DNA of 64,000 nucleotides from Pontibacterium sinense (GCF_015209595.1 NZ_JADEYS010000008.1:1-64000); one strand, 5' to 3'. Numbered from the stretch's first letter, positions 17,040 through 26,089 are shown. Numbers and translations: made by a program. Notes: generated from the sequence alone by a model not told the origin.

Positions 17040-18029
17040 ATGGGCTTATTGGTAGACGGTCAGTGGCATGACCAGTGGTATGACACCAAAGACAGCGGCG
17101 GAAAATTTGTCCGTAGCGAATCGCAGTTTCGCAGCTGGATTACCGCGGATGGCAGTGCAGGTCCCAGTGGCGACGCTGGATTTCAGGCGGAAGCTGGACG
17201 CTACCACCTCTATGTTTCACTCGCCTGCCCGTGGGCACACCGTACGTTGGTCATGCGCAGCTTAAAGGGTTTAGAGAACGTGATCAGCGTCAGCGTGGTG
17301 GATGCGTTGATGATGGAACAGGGCTGGACCTTGGGTATCGATCAGGAGGGTATGCCACAGGGTACGGGTGATGATCTCTACGGCTTTAACTATCTGCATC
17401 AGATTTACACCCAGGCTGAGTCTCACTACAGCGGTCGCGTCACCGTGCCGGTACTCTGGGACAAACAGCGTCAGACCATTGTGAACAATGAGTCGTCTGA
17501 AATCATTCGTATGCTCAGCAGTGCCTTCGATGACGTGGGGGCAACGCCGGGGGATTATTATCCTGAGTCACTGCGCACAGAGATCGATGCGGTGAATAGC
17601 TGGGTCTACAGCGATGTGAACAACGGTGTTTACCGCGCAGGCTTTGCCACCACTCAGCCAGCCTACGACGAAGCGGTGAATGATCTGTTTCTGGCACTAG
17701 AGCGGCTGGAAGACCGTCTGACAACACAACGTTATCTGGTGGGCGATCAAGTCACCGAAGCGGACATTCGATTATTCACAACACTGGTACGTTTTGATCC
17801 GGTCTATGTGAGCCATTTTAAATGTGATCGTAAGCGCATTGCTGATTATCCCGCATTGAGTGGTTACCTACGTGAGCTGTATCAACTGCCCGGTGTGGCT
17901 GACAGCACCGATATGGATCACATCAAACATCACTACTTCGGCAGTCACCGGATGATCAATCCAACGGGCATCGTGCCTGTCGGTCCAGAATTTGACCTGT
18001 GGGCACTCCATGGTCGTGAGCAGATCTAA
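17040..18029 (+). CDS. yqjG: Glutathionyl-hydroquinone reductase (Xi-class GST, YqjG/PcpF type)
   Basis: A 329-residue Xi-class glutathione transferase that reduces glutathionyl-hydroquinones to hydroquinones, releasing oxidised glutathione. The catalytic cysteine is Cys63 in LACPWAHRTLVMR, the same residue number as in E. coli YqjG. RVTVPVLWDKQ and NNESSEIIRML form the glutathione site. The helical C-terminal domain has YLVGDQVTEADIRLFTTLVR and ends with the family-typical HYFGSHRMINPTGIVPVGP. It sits between azoR and the pirin gene and would recycle glutathione adducts of quinones that azoR does not reach. Confidence 0.92.
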   Translation: MGLLVDGQWHDQWYDTKDSGGKFVRSESQFRSWITADGSAGPSGDAGFQAEAGRYHLYVSLACPWAHRTLVMRSLKGLENVISVSVVDALMMEQGWTLGIDQEGMPQGTGDDLYGFNYLHQIYTQAESHYSGRVTVPVLWDKQRQTIVNNESSEIIRMLSSAFDDVGATPGDYYPESLRTEIDAVNSWVYSDVNNGVYRAGFATTQPAYDEAVNDLFLALERLEDRLTTQRYLVGDQVTEADIRLFTTLVRFDPVYVSHFKCDRKRIADYPALSGYLRELYQLPGVADSTDMDHIKHHYFGSHRMINPTGIVPVGPEFDLWALHGREQI

Positions 18030-18044
18030 GGCGGAGATAACACC

Positions 18045-18893
18045 ATGACAACTAGAACCATTCAACAGATTATCCCGGCGATTGATACCAGTGACGGTGC
18101 GGGCGTACAGCTGAAACGCAGCGTGGGACAGCGCCAGAGTGTGCGGGTTGATCCGTTCCTGATGCTGGATGCGTTTAACTCAGACAATGCCGATGATTAT
18201 ATCGCGGGTTTTCCAGCCCATCCGCATCGAGGGTTTGAAACCGTAACCTATATGCTCAACGGCAGCATGATTCACCGCGACCATATGGGCAATGAAGGTG
18301 AGCTAAATCCGGGTGGTGTGCAGTGGATGACCGCCGGCCGAGGGGTGATTCATGAAGAACGGCCGCAACGGAGTGAAGGCCTGATGCGTGGTTTTCAGCT
18401 GTGGGTTAACTTGCCTGCCAGCGAGAAAATGAAACCTGCCCATTATCAGAATATCGAACCAGAACAGGTGCCGGATGTGCAGCTGTCATCCGGTGGGCGA
18501 GTGCGCGTGATCGCGGGGCAGTTGGCGCTTGAGGATCACACGGTGACAGGGCCGGTGACGGGTGTGGTTGCGGAGCCGATGTATCTTGACGTGCGTCTTC
18601 AGGCGGGTGAGGTGTTCAGCCATTCGGTACCGGAAAGTCACAATCTGTTTATCTATCCATATGAGGGAACGTTGACGGTAGATGGTCGATCAATCTCTAC
18701 CGATCAGGCAGTCATACTACATAACGGCGATCAGGTTAAAGTCACGGCGGGGCAGTCAGGTACATCGTTCCTGTTATTGGCCGGTAAACCGATCAATGAA
18801 CCCATTGCCCAGTATGGACCGTTTGTAATGAACACAATGGAAGAGATTGATCAGGCGTTAGAGGATTATCGTGAAGGTCGCTTAACGGATTAA
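18045..18893 (+). CDS. Pirin family protein
   Basis: A 282-residue bicupin of the pirin family. The N-terminal cupin carries the metal ligands in FPAHPHRGFETVTYML and HRDHMGNEGELNPGGVQWMTAGRGVIHEE-type blocks (here HRDHMGNEGELN, then GGVQWMTAGRGVIHEE). LWVNLPASEKM and the second cupin follow. Bacterial pirins such as YhhW act as metal-dependent quercetin dioxygenases; others regulate enzymes by binding. The gene is 15 bp behind the hydroquinone reductase and thus the third member of the quinone-related operon, which favours an oxidative role on aromatic substrates. Confidence 0.9.
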   Translation: MTTRTIQQIIPAIDTSDGAGVQLKRSVGQRQSVRVDPFLMLDAFNSDNADDYIAGFPAHPHRGFETVTYMLNGSMIHRDHMGNEGELNPGGVQWMTAGRGVIHEERPQRSEGLMRGFQLWVNLPASEKMKPAHYQNIEPEQVPDVQLSSGGRVRVIAGQLALEDHTVTGPVTGVVAEPMYLDVRLQAGEVFSHSVPESHNLFIYPYEGTLTVDGRSISTDQAVILHNGDQVKVTAGQSGTSFLLLAGKPINEPIAQYGPFVMNTMEEIDQALEDYREGRLTD

Positions 18894-19066
18894 TAGCGAT
18901 CTGAGGAATAATTTTCAGGAAGATATCAGAGATTGGAATCCAGCTGATCCACACTTATCTATTGCTGTATTCGATATACATCAATAAATGAGTGTGTTTA
19001 CGAACGGGCCTTCCCATCGGGTGCTATGATCATGGCTCCTATCTGTCGACGAGTTCTGTGATCTCC

Positions 19067-19309
19067 ATGAGGAAAAAAGGCTTCCTACAAAAAACCGCTC
19101 TGATATCGGGAATTATCAGCGAGGCTATTGCGGTACTCTGTGTGATCATGTTGATCATTAAATCGCGGGAACTGGGTATGGAGGACGTGATTTCAGCCAG
19201 CTATATGGCGTCCGCCTTCTTCTTTCTAACCTGCGGTTTTGTACTTATTATGATCGGTCGGGCCGATCTGCCGGATTTCAGCTTTGATCGTTCGTCAGAG
19301 GATAAGTAG
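19067..19309 (+). CDS. Small two-helix membrane protein
   Basis: An 80-residue hypothetical protein. From the ATG at 19067 it has a basic start (MRKKGFLQK), a first membrane helix (ISEAIAVLCVIMLII), a short loop, and a second helix (MASAFFFLTCGFVLIMIG) before an acidic tail. I do not recognise the family. The longer reading frame from 18992 is not supported by any ribosome binding site. It lies alone between the pirin gene and the TRAP operon. Confidence 0.5.
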   Translation: MRKKGFLQKTALISGIISEAIAVLCVIMLIIKSRELGMEDVISASYMASAFFFLTCGFVLIMIGRADLPDFSFDRSSEDK

Positions 19310-19496
19310 CGTCATTCGCCAGGCGATGCTTTGGGGAATTAAAGATCAGTCAGACTCCTCTATCGCACATCAATGATCTGACTTGGCGGCGTCTAAGCGC
19401 TATTCATGAAGCCTGTGTTTAGTGTGTTGCTGTAAGTATTGATTGAGCGGATTATCCGCAAGGCGTCTAACGGATTAAGTACTTATTAAAAGGATC

Positions 19497-19526
19497 ACCC
19501 CGTTCAAGGTTTGTTGAACAGGGTGG
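19497..19526. terminator. Hairpin downstream of the TRAP operon
   Basis: ACCCCGTTCAA (from 19497) and TTGAACAGGGT face each other around GGTTTG. The hairpin lies 23 bases beyond the dctM stop on the minus strand. A strong T-run is not evident, so it may be a processing or partial terminator structure. Confidence 0.4.
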
Positions 19527-19548
19527 CCTAAGCAGTTTGGTTTGTTGG

Positions 19549-20853
19549 CTATTCAATACCCATCAACAGGCGTGGCAGGAATAAAGCAAGGTCAGGTATA
19601 AAGGTCACTGCTAGTACAACCGGCAGATGGCCTAAACAGATAAATCGCAATGTCGGTTTGAGGTATTCGTTGAACTGCGCATTGCCCACCGAGCCCGCCA
19701 TATACAATAAGGGGGCACAAGGTGGCGTAATGTTACCCAACCCCAGATTAGTCCCCACGATGGCAGCAAAATGGATAGGGTGAACGCCCAGATCCATGGC
19801 GACAGGCAGCAAAATAATGGATGCCAGAATACTGCCGGACACGTCATCTACCAGCATACCAATCAGGATCAGTAGCAGGTTGATCAGTAGCAGGATCACA
19901 ATCTTGTTGTCTGACAAGCTGATCAAAAAATCTGACAGCTGTTGCGGAACTTGCTCCATGATCATGACCCGACTCATCACGAAGAGGAAAAAGATCATCG
20001 CGATAATAGAGCCCGTACTTACAGCGCCACGAATAATCGCAGTCATGGCGGTCTGTAGATTTAAACCTCGGTAGATCAGAAAACCCACCGGAAGGGTGTA
20101 CGCCAGCGCAACGGCTGCGGCTTCTGTCGGGGTGAAAATACCGCCATAGATACCGCCAAGCATGATCACTGGCATCAATATCGCCCAGCTAGCCTCTTTA
20201 CTGGCCTTGGCGATAACCCGACTCCGTTCCGGCAAAGAGATCTTCTCTTCCACCTGCACGTTATCTGATTTACGTAGATAGATGTAATTGATCAGACAGT
20301 AGATCAGTGCAATGACAATGCCCGGAATAATGGTGGACAGGAAGGCCGCCGCAACCGAGAGTCCCCCGGTGAGTGCGAAGATGATCATCGGAATACTGGG
20401 AGGAATCAGCAGCGCAAGGACTGAAGAACATCCCACCAGTGCCGAGGCGTACCCGCGTGGATATCCTTGATCCACCATCTTAGGAATCATGATTGAACCA
20501 ATTGCAGCAATCGCGGAGGCACCTGATCCCGCAATCGCACCGAACAAGGCACAGGTGACTATCGTTACTGATCCCAGTCCACCGCGAATAGGGCCGACAA
20601 AGGCATTCACAAATTGCACTAAGCGATCAGATATTCCGCTGGCGCCCATCAATGCCCCGGCAATGATAAACAGAGGCAGGGATAGGAGTGTAAAACTGCC
20701 AAGTTGCCAGAATGCGTGAGGAATCAGGTAGCTCATACTTTTGCCGGTGAACAGAGCAAAACCAATCGCACCCACACCAAATACGTATGCCACCGGCATG
20801 CCTACCAGCAAGAGGATAACAATCAGCAGCATAATTAAGGCTAAGGTTGTCAT
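19549..20853 (-). CDS. dctM: TRAP transporter large permease subunit DctM
   Basis: A 434-residue inner-membrane protein with about 12 hydrophobic segments, the large (12TM) permease of a tripartite ATP-independent periplasmic transporter. It uses the sodium or proton gradient to import the solute delivered by DctP. The family signatures include LSLPLFIIAGALMGASGISD near residue 55, GSGASAIAAIGSIMIPKM, and the TNLGLGNITPPCAPLLYMAG segment near the C-terminus. The start overlaps the stop of dctQ by 4 bp (ATGA), so the two are translationally coupled. The substrate is unknown. Confidence 0.95.
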   Translation of the reverse strand: MTTLALIMLLIVILLLVGMPVAYVFGVGAIGFALFTGKSMSYLIPHAFWQLGSFTLLSLPLFIIAGALMGASGISDRLVQFVNAFVGPIRGGLGSVTIVTCALFGAIAGSGASAIAAIGSIMIPKMVDQGYPRGYASALVGCSSVLALLIPPSIPMIIFALTGGLSVAAAFLSTIIPGIVIALIYCLINYIYLRKSDNVQVEEKISLPERSRVIAKASKEASWAILMPVIMLGGIYGGIFTPTEAAAVALAYTLPVGFLIYRGLNLQTAMTAIIRGAVSTGSIIAMIFFLFVMSRVMIMEQVPQQLSDFLISLSDNKIVILLLINLLLILIGMLVDDVSGSILASIILLPVAMDLGVHPIHFAAIVGTNLGLGNITPPCAPLLYMAGSVGNAQFNEYLKPTLRFICLGHLPVVLAVTFIPDLALFLPRLLMGIE

Positions 20854-21395
20854 CGGGAAACCTCCTCCAGTACCGCATCTTTAGAGTGTGGTGATTTGTT
20901 GTCGTAGATGGTGTACGAGTTTTTGTGGATAAACAGGTCGCGTAATTTATAGATCGCCATCAGGGTGAAACCGGCAATCGCTGAATAGACCCATAATGCA
21001 GTGGGCCAGCTTAAGTTGGTGCTGACCCGGTTGATTTTCATAACGAAAAACAGGTACTTAAAGGCGTAGTATCCGAAGAAACAGATCACCAGCAGGCCAA
21101 CCAGATCATTGAATCCTTTGATCAATGCGCGGGTTCGAGTACTGAGATTGAGCAGGTCAAGGATGCCGCCTGTGAGGTGGCCCCGTTCTCGGGTCACAAC
21201 CACCATGGCGATAAAGTAGAGCCAGAGCCCGACTAAAATGCTGAGCTCTTCAATGGCGGGGAAGGATTGGTCCATGACGTAGCGCAGGAACACGGCAGCA
21301 GCCATCATGGTGGTTAAAAACAGGGTCAGGAAGACTAAGCAGAATCGGCAGGCAACAGCGAGATAATGATCAGCCCGTTCGAAGAACATTTTCAT
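20850..21395 (-). CDS. dctQ: TRAP transporter small permease subunit DctQ
   Basis: A 181-residue protein with four membrane helices, the small permease of the TRAP system that pairs with DctM. Helix one is YLAVACRFCLVFLTLFLTTM; QSFPAIEELSILVGLWLYF is the family hallmark. The ATG at 21395 (MKMFFERAD) has GGGAG 8 bp upstream and is preferred to an in-frame start at 21437. It sits 68 bp after dctP and overlaps dctM by 4 bp. Confidence 0.92.
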   Translation of the reverse strand: MKMFFERADHYLAVACRFCLVFLTLFLTTMMAAAVFLRYVMDQSFPAIEELSILVGLWLYFIAMVVVTRERGHLTGGILDLLNLSTRTRALIKGFNDLVGLLVICFFGYYAFKYLFFVMKINRVSTNLSWPTALWVYSAIAGFTLMAIYKLRDLFIHKNSYTIYDNKSPHSKDAVLEEVSR

Positions 21396-21463
21396 AGGGG
21401 ATCTCCCGGTATGAAAGAAAAGGCCAGAGGGGGACAAACACTGGCCTTTTGATGAGCTAATGA

Positions 21464-22489
21464 TCAGTGTGCAGTTGCAGTGCGAATTCGATCAACCAGC
21501 GGTTTTCCAACGGTTGACTCGATCCAGGTCCATTCCTTGTCACGGATGATCTGGCCCATTTTTGCGTTCTGCTCAGGGGTCAGTTCAACAACATCAATAC
21601 CGAACGCTTTGATATCTGCGATCAGACCTTCGCTGATCGATTCCGCTTCTTTCCATGCCCACTTAGAGGCATCATCCGCTGACGCTTGCAGGGCTTTTTG
21701 CTCTGAGGCATCTAAACTGTTCCACCAGTCCATATTGACAACAAATGCACCTTGCTCGAAGAAATCACGCGAGAACACATAGGTTTCCAGCACGTCACGC
21801 ATCTGCCATATTTCAGAAGGCGGTCCAAAGGTGCGGCCATCAACGGACCCCAGTTGCAAAGCGGTGTAAAGCTCCGAGAATGGCATCGGCACCGGATTAA
21901 ATCCAAGGTATTCAAAGCGTTTGATGGCGATTTGAGTGGGTGGTACCCGCACTTTGATACCGGCGGCATCTTCTGGGAAGTTGACCGGTACTTTGCCTTC
22001 TCCTTTACGGATTGCGATGCCCGCGAAATCGACTGGCAGAATCGCCAGCAGCTTCATATTCAGACCGGCATAAATCTCTTCATAGGTGCTTACTAATGAA
22101 CCGCCCGGGCCATATACCCGAGTGGCTTCTTCCCAGTTACTGGCGACCAAACCCAAGGATGCGATATTCAGGCGTGGATCGAAATCGGTCGCCGGAAACG
22201 TCATCGTCATGCCAATTTCACCGGCAATCGTTTGTTCGAACTGAGAGGTCCAATCACCAAGGTCCCCACCGGGATGGTACTTCACATCAAAGGCACCGGG
22301 CGCTTTCTGTTCTAGTGCCGCCAGAAACTGATCTGCAATCGGGTTGAAGATATGTTCTTTCGACATCGCATGGGCGAACACCACTTCTTCCGCAGCCTGT
22401 GTGACAGGTGCGGTCAGCATAGATGCGGTCATGGTTAACGCAGTAGCAATTCCCAGTGCAGGTTTCTTGAAAGATAACTGTTTGAGCAT
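21464..22489 (-). CDS. dctP: TRAP transporter solute-binding protein DctP
   Basis: A 341-residue periplasmic solute receptor. It has a signal peptide (MLKQLSFKKPALGIATALTM onward, cut after TQA) and then the DctP fold: EVVFAHAMSKEHIFNPIADQ, DVKYHPGGDLGDWTSQFEQ, and KVRVPPTQIAIKRFEYLGFN followed by the PVPMPFSELYTALQLGSVDG stretch. The Arg in VRVPPT is the usual carboxylate-binding position, which suggests an organic acid ligand. It is the first gene of the leftward operon, diverging from the catabolic genes at 22781. Confidence 0.94.
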   Translation of the reverse strand: MLKQLSFKKPALGIATALTMTASMLTAPVTQAAEEVVFAHAMSKEHIFNPIADQFLAALEQKAPGAFDVKYHPGGDLGDWTSQFEQTIAGEIGMTMTFPATDFDPRLNIASLGLVASNWEEATRVYGPGGSLVSTYEEIYAGLNMKLLAILPVDFAGIAIRKGEGKVPVNFPEDAAGIKVRVPPTQIAIKRFEYLGFNPVPMPFSELYTALQLGSVDGRTFGPPSEIWQMRDVLETYVFSRDFFEQGAFVVNMDWWNSLDASEQKALQASADDASKWAWKEAESISEGLIADIKAFGIDVVELTPEQNAKMGQIIRDKEWTWIESTVGKPLVDRIRTATAH

Positions 22490-22588
22490 GTTTGTAACTC
22501 CGTCTTATTTTTGTTTTTTGAACAACATCTGATCAGTCATTCTGGTTTCGAGCATATCCACTTCTTCGTTGCTAGAAATGTTTTTGTT

Positions 22589-22642
22589 GTTGCCTTAAAG
22601 GCAACGAAATTCATGCTTAGTGTTTTTGTTGTGCTCATGAAT
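22589..22642. promoter_or_regulatory. Perfect palindrome and second dyad in the divergent promoter region
   Basis: GTTGCCTTAAAGGCAAC (22589-22605) is a perfect 8+1+8 palindrome. Just beyond it, ATTCATG (22609-22615) and CATGAAT (22636-22642) form a second inverted repeat with a 20-base gap. Both lie between the dctP start (22489) and the next start (22781). They are candidate operator sites for the control of both arms of the locus, possibly by the LysR at 28219. The binding protein is inference. Confidence 0.5.
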
Positions 22643-22780
22643 CGAGTTCGATCCAAATGTGAGGAGACGGCTTTGCGTTGCTTTAATTAGAACGATAAAG
22701 CTCTTTCCGCGTACTTCTTCATAACGAATTTATTGCCCAGAATGTGACCAATGCTGAATACAAAAACAAAAGAGGTAGCT

Positions 22781-23665
22781 ATGTCTCAGAAAACAGTTGG
22801 CGTCATAGGTCTGGGTAGCATGGGGAACGGTATGGCCTGTTCTCTATTGCGCGAGGGCTTTCATGTGCTGGGTACAGATGTCGGCGAAGCGCAACGTCAG
22901 GCTGCAGCCGCTGCAGGCGTAACCATTGTCCAGAACATTCAGACACTCTGTGCAGAGGCGGATCTGATTATTCTCTCCCTGCCAATGGCCAAACACGTAC
23001 AGCAGGTCGTTAAAGGTGAAGGCGGGATTCTGGAACATGCTCGTCCGAATACGTTGATTATTGATACATCCACATCAGAACCGGATGTGACGCGTGCATT
23101 AGCCGCTGAATTAAAAGAAGCAGGACACCAGCTACTGGATTGCCCTGTGAGTGGCGGTCCTGCAGGCGCTGCGACCGGCACGATGGTGATGGTTGTTGGC
23201 GGTGAAGTCTCTGCACTGGAGCGAGCGCAAGAGTGTCTCGATGCCTTGAGTACGAAGGTCGTTCATCTGGGTGAATCCGGCAATGGACATGTTGCTAAGT
23301 TAATCAACAATTTGTTGTGTGCCGCACATTTGTTGACCACGGCTGAAGCGGTGGCTCTGGGTAAAAAAGCGGGGCTTGATCCTGCTGCGTTGATCGAAGG
23401 CTTGAATGCAGGTTCAGGCCGCAGTGCGATCAGTGAGGTCAATTTCCCGCGCTGGGTGTTGAATGAAGGTTTTGATTCCGGTTTTACGATGCAGCTCATG
23501 CGTAAAGATGTACGTCTTGCGAAACAACTTATTCAAGACACTGGATTGAATCTTCCTATGGCGGACCACGTTGCGTTTGCCTGGGCTGCGAGCGAAGAAA
23601 ATATCGCTGACCATAATGACTTTAACTGCATTATTAAAAACACCGCACTGGGAGAAAGCGTATGA
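22781..23665 (+). CDS. 3-hydroxyisobutyrate dehydrogenase family oxidoreductase
   Basis: A 294-residue beta-hydroxyacid dehydrogenase, the family of 3-hydroxyisobutyrate dehydrogenase and tartronate semialdehyde reductase. It shows the Rossmann start VGVIGLGSMGNGMACSLL, the substrate loop DCPVSGGPAGAATGTM, and the catalytic lysine in GNGHVAKLINNLL. It interconverts a beta-hydroxy acid and the semialdehyde with NAD(P). The ATG at 22781 follows AGAGGTAG; the in-frame ATG at 22751 does not. Its stop overlaps the start of the aldehyde dehydrogenase by 4 bp, so the two probably act on successive steps: hydroxy acid to semialdehyde to acid. Confidence 0.9.
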   Translation: MSQKTVGVIGLGSMGNGMACSLLREGFHVLGTDVGEAQRQAAAAAGVTIVQNIQTLCAEADLIILSLPMAKHVQQVVKGEGGILEHARPNTLIIDTSTSEPDVTRALAAELKEAGHQLLDCPVSGGPAGAATGTMVMVVGGEVSALERAQECLDALSTKVVHLGESGNGHVAKLINNLLCAAHLLTTAEAVALGKKAGLDPAALIEGLNAGSGRSAISEVNFPRWVLNEGFDSGFTMQLMRKDVRLAKQLIQDTGLNLPMADHVAFAWAASEENIADHNDFNCIIKNTALGESV

Positions 23666-25200
23666 GTTTCGTCGTCGAGAACAACGGTGAACAGCACATA
23701 GAAGTACTGCTGAATGCACTCCTGGGCAGTGCCGAATTTGGTAGCTGGGTGGGTGGCGAACAGGTCTTAGGGGAAGGAGAGGAGATCCAACTGATCAACC
23801 CTGCGACCGGAGCCGCGTTTATGACCTACCGTGATGCTGGTGAGTCTGTTGTGTCTGCTGCGGCCGATGCCGCCGTTCAGGCGCAGAAAACCTGGTGGGC
23901 GATGAGCGCAAGTGCACGTGGCCGTTTGATGTGGCAGTGCGCTGAGAAGATTAAAGAAAGCGCTGAGCAACTGGCGCAGCTGGAATCGGTGTCTGCGGGT
24001 AAGCCGATCCGGGATTGTCGTGTTGAAGTGGCGAAAGTGTCGGAGATGTTCGAATACTACGCGGGCTGGTGCGACAAAATGACAGGCGAGGTGATTCCTG
24101 TTCCTACGAGCCATATGAATTATACGCGCCATGAGCCTTACGGTGTGGTGACACAGGTAACACCTTGGAATGCGCCGGTATTTACCTGTGGCTGGCAGAT
24201 TGCTCCGGCAATTTGTGCGGGTAACGGTGTATTGCTGAAGCCGTCTGAACTGACGCCTCTCAGTTCCACTGCGCTGGTTAAGCTGGTGGAAGAAGCGGGT
24301 ATCCCTAAAGGCCTGATCAATGTGATCAATGGTCTTGGGCATACCACGGGCGCTGCGGCCATTGCTAACCCGGCCACCAAGAAGGTTGTCTTTGTCGGGT
24401 CTCCTAAAACCGGAGGCATTATCGCCGCCGCTGCTGCTCAGCGTGTCATCCCGTGTGTTCTGGAGCTGGGTGGCAAGTCTGCAAATATCGTGTTTAACGA
24501 TGCGGATATTGATCGTGCAGTGGTCGGGGCGCAGGCCGCTGTATTTGCAGCGGCGGGTCAGAGCTGTGTGTCAGGCTCTCGACTGTTGGTACACCAGGAT
24601 GTATATGGCGAAGTTGTAGAGCGTCTTGCGTCAGCGACGAGCAAAATTCCAGTGGGCTTGCCGTGGCATGAAACGACGATGGTTGGGCCGATCAACAACG
24701 AAGCTCAGTATAACCATGTGCGTGGTCTCGTTGCCGACGGTATTGCTGAAGGTGCCGTTGTCGCCAGTGGTGGCAGTCCAGCAGAGGTCGATGGCGGTGA
24801 AGAGGGTTACTTCTATCGTCCGACCGTATTGGCAGATGTGAACAACACTATGCGCGTTGCTCAGGAAGAGATCTTTGGTCCTGTGGTGTCAGTGATCCCT
24901 TTCTCCGATGAAGACGAGGCTATTGCGATCGCAAATGACAGTCGCTTTGGTCTGGCAGGAGCCGTTTGGACTGCGGATGTCGGACGTGCCCACCGTATGG
25001 CGGCGCAGGTTAACGCCGGTACGTTCTGGGTGAACAGCTATAAAGCGATCAACGTGATGTCTCCATTTGGTGGGTTTGACGAGAGCGGTTATGGCCGATC
25101 CAGCGGTTACGAAGGGTTGCTGGAGTACACCCAGACCAAGAGTGTATGGATCGAAACGGCCCGTAACGCTGCGATTCAGTTTGGTTACTCCATCGAGTAA
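23662..25200 (+). CDS. Aldehyde dehydrogenase, betaine-aldehyde dehydrogenase type
   Basis: A 512-residue NAD-dependent aldehyde dehydrogenase. The proton-abstracting Glu268 lies in LELGGKSANIVF and the nucleophile Cys302 in AAAGQSCVSGSR; these numbers coincide with the canonical ones. TQVTPWNAPVFTCGWQIAPA, VFVGSPKTGG and EEIFGPVVSVIPF are the other hallmarks. It differs from the usual FTGS loop by FVGSPKTGG. It is coupled by a 4-bp overlap to the hydroxyacid dehydrogenase and probably oxidises the semialdehyde made there. The true substrate is open. Confidence 0.9.
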   Translation: MSFVVENNGEQHIEVLLNALLGSAEFGSWVGGEQVLGEGEEIQLINPATGAAFMTYRDAGESVVSAAADAAVQAQKTWWAMSASARGRLMWQCAEKIKESAEQLAQLESVSAGKPIRDCRVEVAKVSEMFEYYAGWCDKMTGEVIPVPTSHMNYTRHEPYGVVTQVTPWNAPVFTCGWQIAPAICAGNGVLLKPSELTPLSSTALVKLVEEAGIPKGLINVINGLGHTTGAAAIANPATKKVVFVGSPKTGGIIAAAAAQRVIPCVLELGGKSANIVFNDADIDRAVVGAQAAVFAAAGQSCVSGSRLLVHQDVYGEVVERLASATSKIPVGLPWHETTMVGPINNEAQYNHVRGLVADGIAEGAVVASGGSPAEVDGGEEGYFYRPTVLADVNNTMRVAQEEIFGPVVSVIPFSDEDEAIAIANDSRFGLAGAVWTADVGRAHRMAAQVNAGTFWVNSYKAINVMSPFGGFDESGYGRSSGYEGLLEYTQTKSVWIETARNAAIQFGYSIE

Positions 25201-25259
25201 TGAGTTTTACCTTGAAACACCCCCCGACACCTCACGGCTCAAGAGGTAAGGCTTCCGTT

Positions 25260-25291
25260 CCTCTCTTCTCTGAAGAGGGGGCGGCTTTTTT
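25260..25291 (+). terminator. Hairpin with T-run between the aldehyde dehydrogenase and the acetyltransferase
   Basis: CTCTTC (from about 25264) and GAAGAG around TCT form a stem, extended by CCT/GGG-type pairs, followed by GCGGCTTTTTT. It may attenuate rather than end transcription, since the next gene begins only 17 bases later with a strong ribosome binding site. Confidence 0.45.
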
Positions 25292-25307
25292 AGCGGAGGA
25301 TAGATAG

Positions 25308-26069
25308 ATGACTGAGTTTCATCGTGAAATAGATGTTGAAAACTTATGGCCGATTATCTGGCAGGAAGCACGTACGGCCGCCGATGAGTTCCCGTTGCTG
25401 GCCGATTTCTACATCCGAAATTTACTTGATCACACCTGCTTTGGTGAAGCATTGGCCTACATTCTGGCCGAAAAGCTGGCGGATACGCCTGAACATGTAA
25501 ACCACTGGCAGTGTTATCTGCAAGGGGTATTGAAGAAAGATCCTGCGATTGAACAGGCCGCATTAAAAGACCTGCTGTGTCAGTTACAAAGCAATGCTTC
25601 TATCAAGGATCACTACACGCCGGTTTTGTATTTTGGCGGTTATCAGGCACTGCAATGTTACCGGTTCGCTCACTATTTCTGGATGAGCGATCAGCGTCCA
25701 GTGGCCAATTTCATTCAGGGCAAAGTGGTGTCTGCATTCGGTGTGGATATCCATCCGGCAGCCAAAATTGGCGCTGGGATTTTTCTGGATCATGCCGTGG
25801 GGATTGTGATTGGTGAAACCGCGGTTGTTGAAGATGATGTCACCCTGTTTCAGAGCGTGACCCTTGGTGGAACAGGCAAAGGTGAAGGTGACCGGCACCC
25901 GAAAGTACGAAAAGGTGCCTTTATCGGATCGGGTGCGGTGATCTTCGGCAATATCGAAATTGGAGAGGGCGCGAAGATTGCGGGTGGTGCGGTGGTTGTA
26001 AAACCGGTCGCTCCCCAAACCACGGTCGCTGGCCCGCTGGCGACGGCTCTCAATCAGCGCGTTGCGTGA
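25308..26069 (+). CDS. CysE-like serine O-acetyltransferase
   Basis: A 253-residue left-handed beta-helix acetyltransferase of the CysE type. The N-terminal helical part (residues 1-140, ENLWPIIWQEARTAADEFPL) precedes hexapeptide repeats with IHPAAKIGAGIFLDHAVG, IVIGETAVVEDDVTLFQSVT, and LGGTGKGEGDRHPKVRKGA. These match CysE, including the substrate loop with Asp and His (FLDHAVG) and GDRHP. Cytoplasmic; transfers acetyl from acetyl-CoA to serine or a similar hydroxy compound. GGAGG lies 8 bp upstream. Placement inside a catabolic locus, rather than near cysteine genes, raises the option of a different acceptor or of a dedicated cysteine supply. Confidence 0.85.
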   Translation: MTEFHREIDVENLWPIIWQEARTAADEFPLLADFYIRNLLDHTCFGEALAYILAEKLADTPEHVNHWQCYLQGVLKKDPAIEQAALKDLLCQLQSNASIKDHYTPVLYFGGYQALQCYRFAHYFWMSDQRPVANFIQGKVVSAFGVDIHPAAKIGAGIFLDHAVGIVIGETAVVEDDVTLFQSVTLGGTGKGEGDRHPKVRKGAFIGSGAVIFGNIEIGEGAKIAGGAVVVKPVAPQTTVAGPLATALNQRVA

Positions 26070-26089
26070 AAAGTTTAGGTACACATGTT

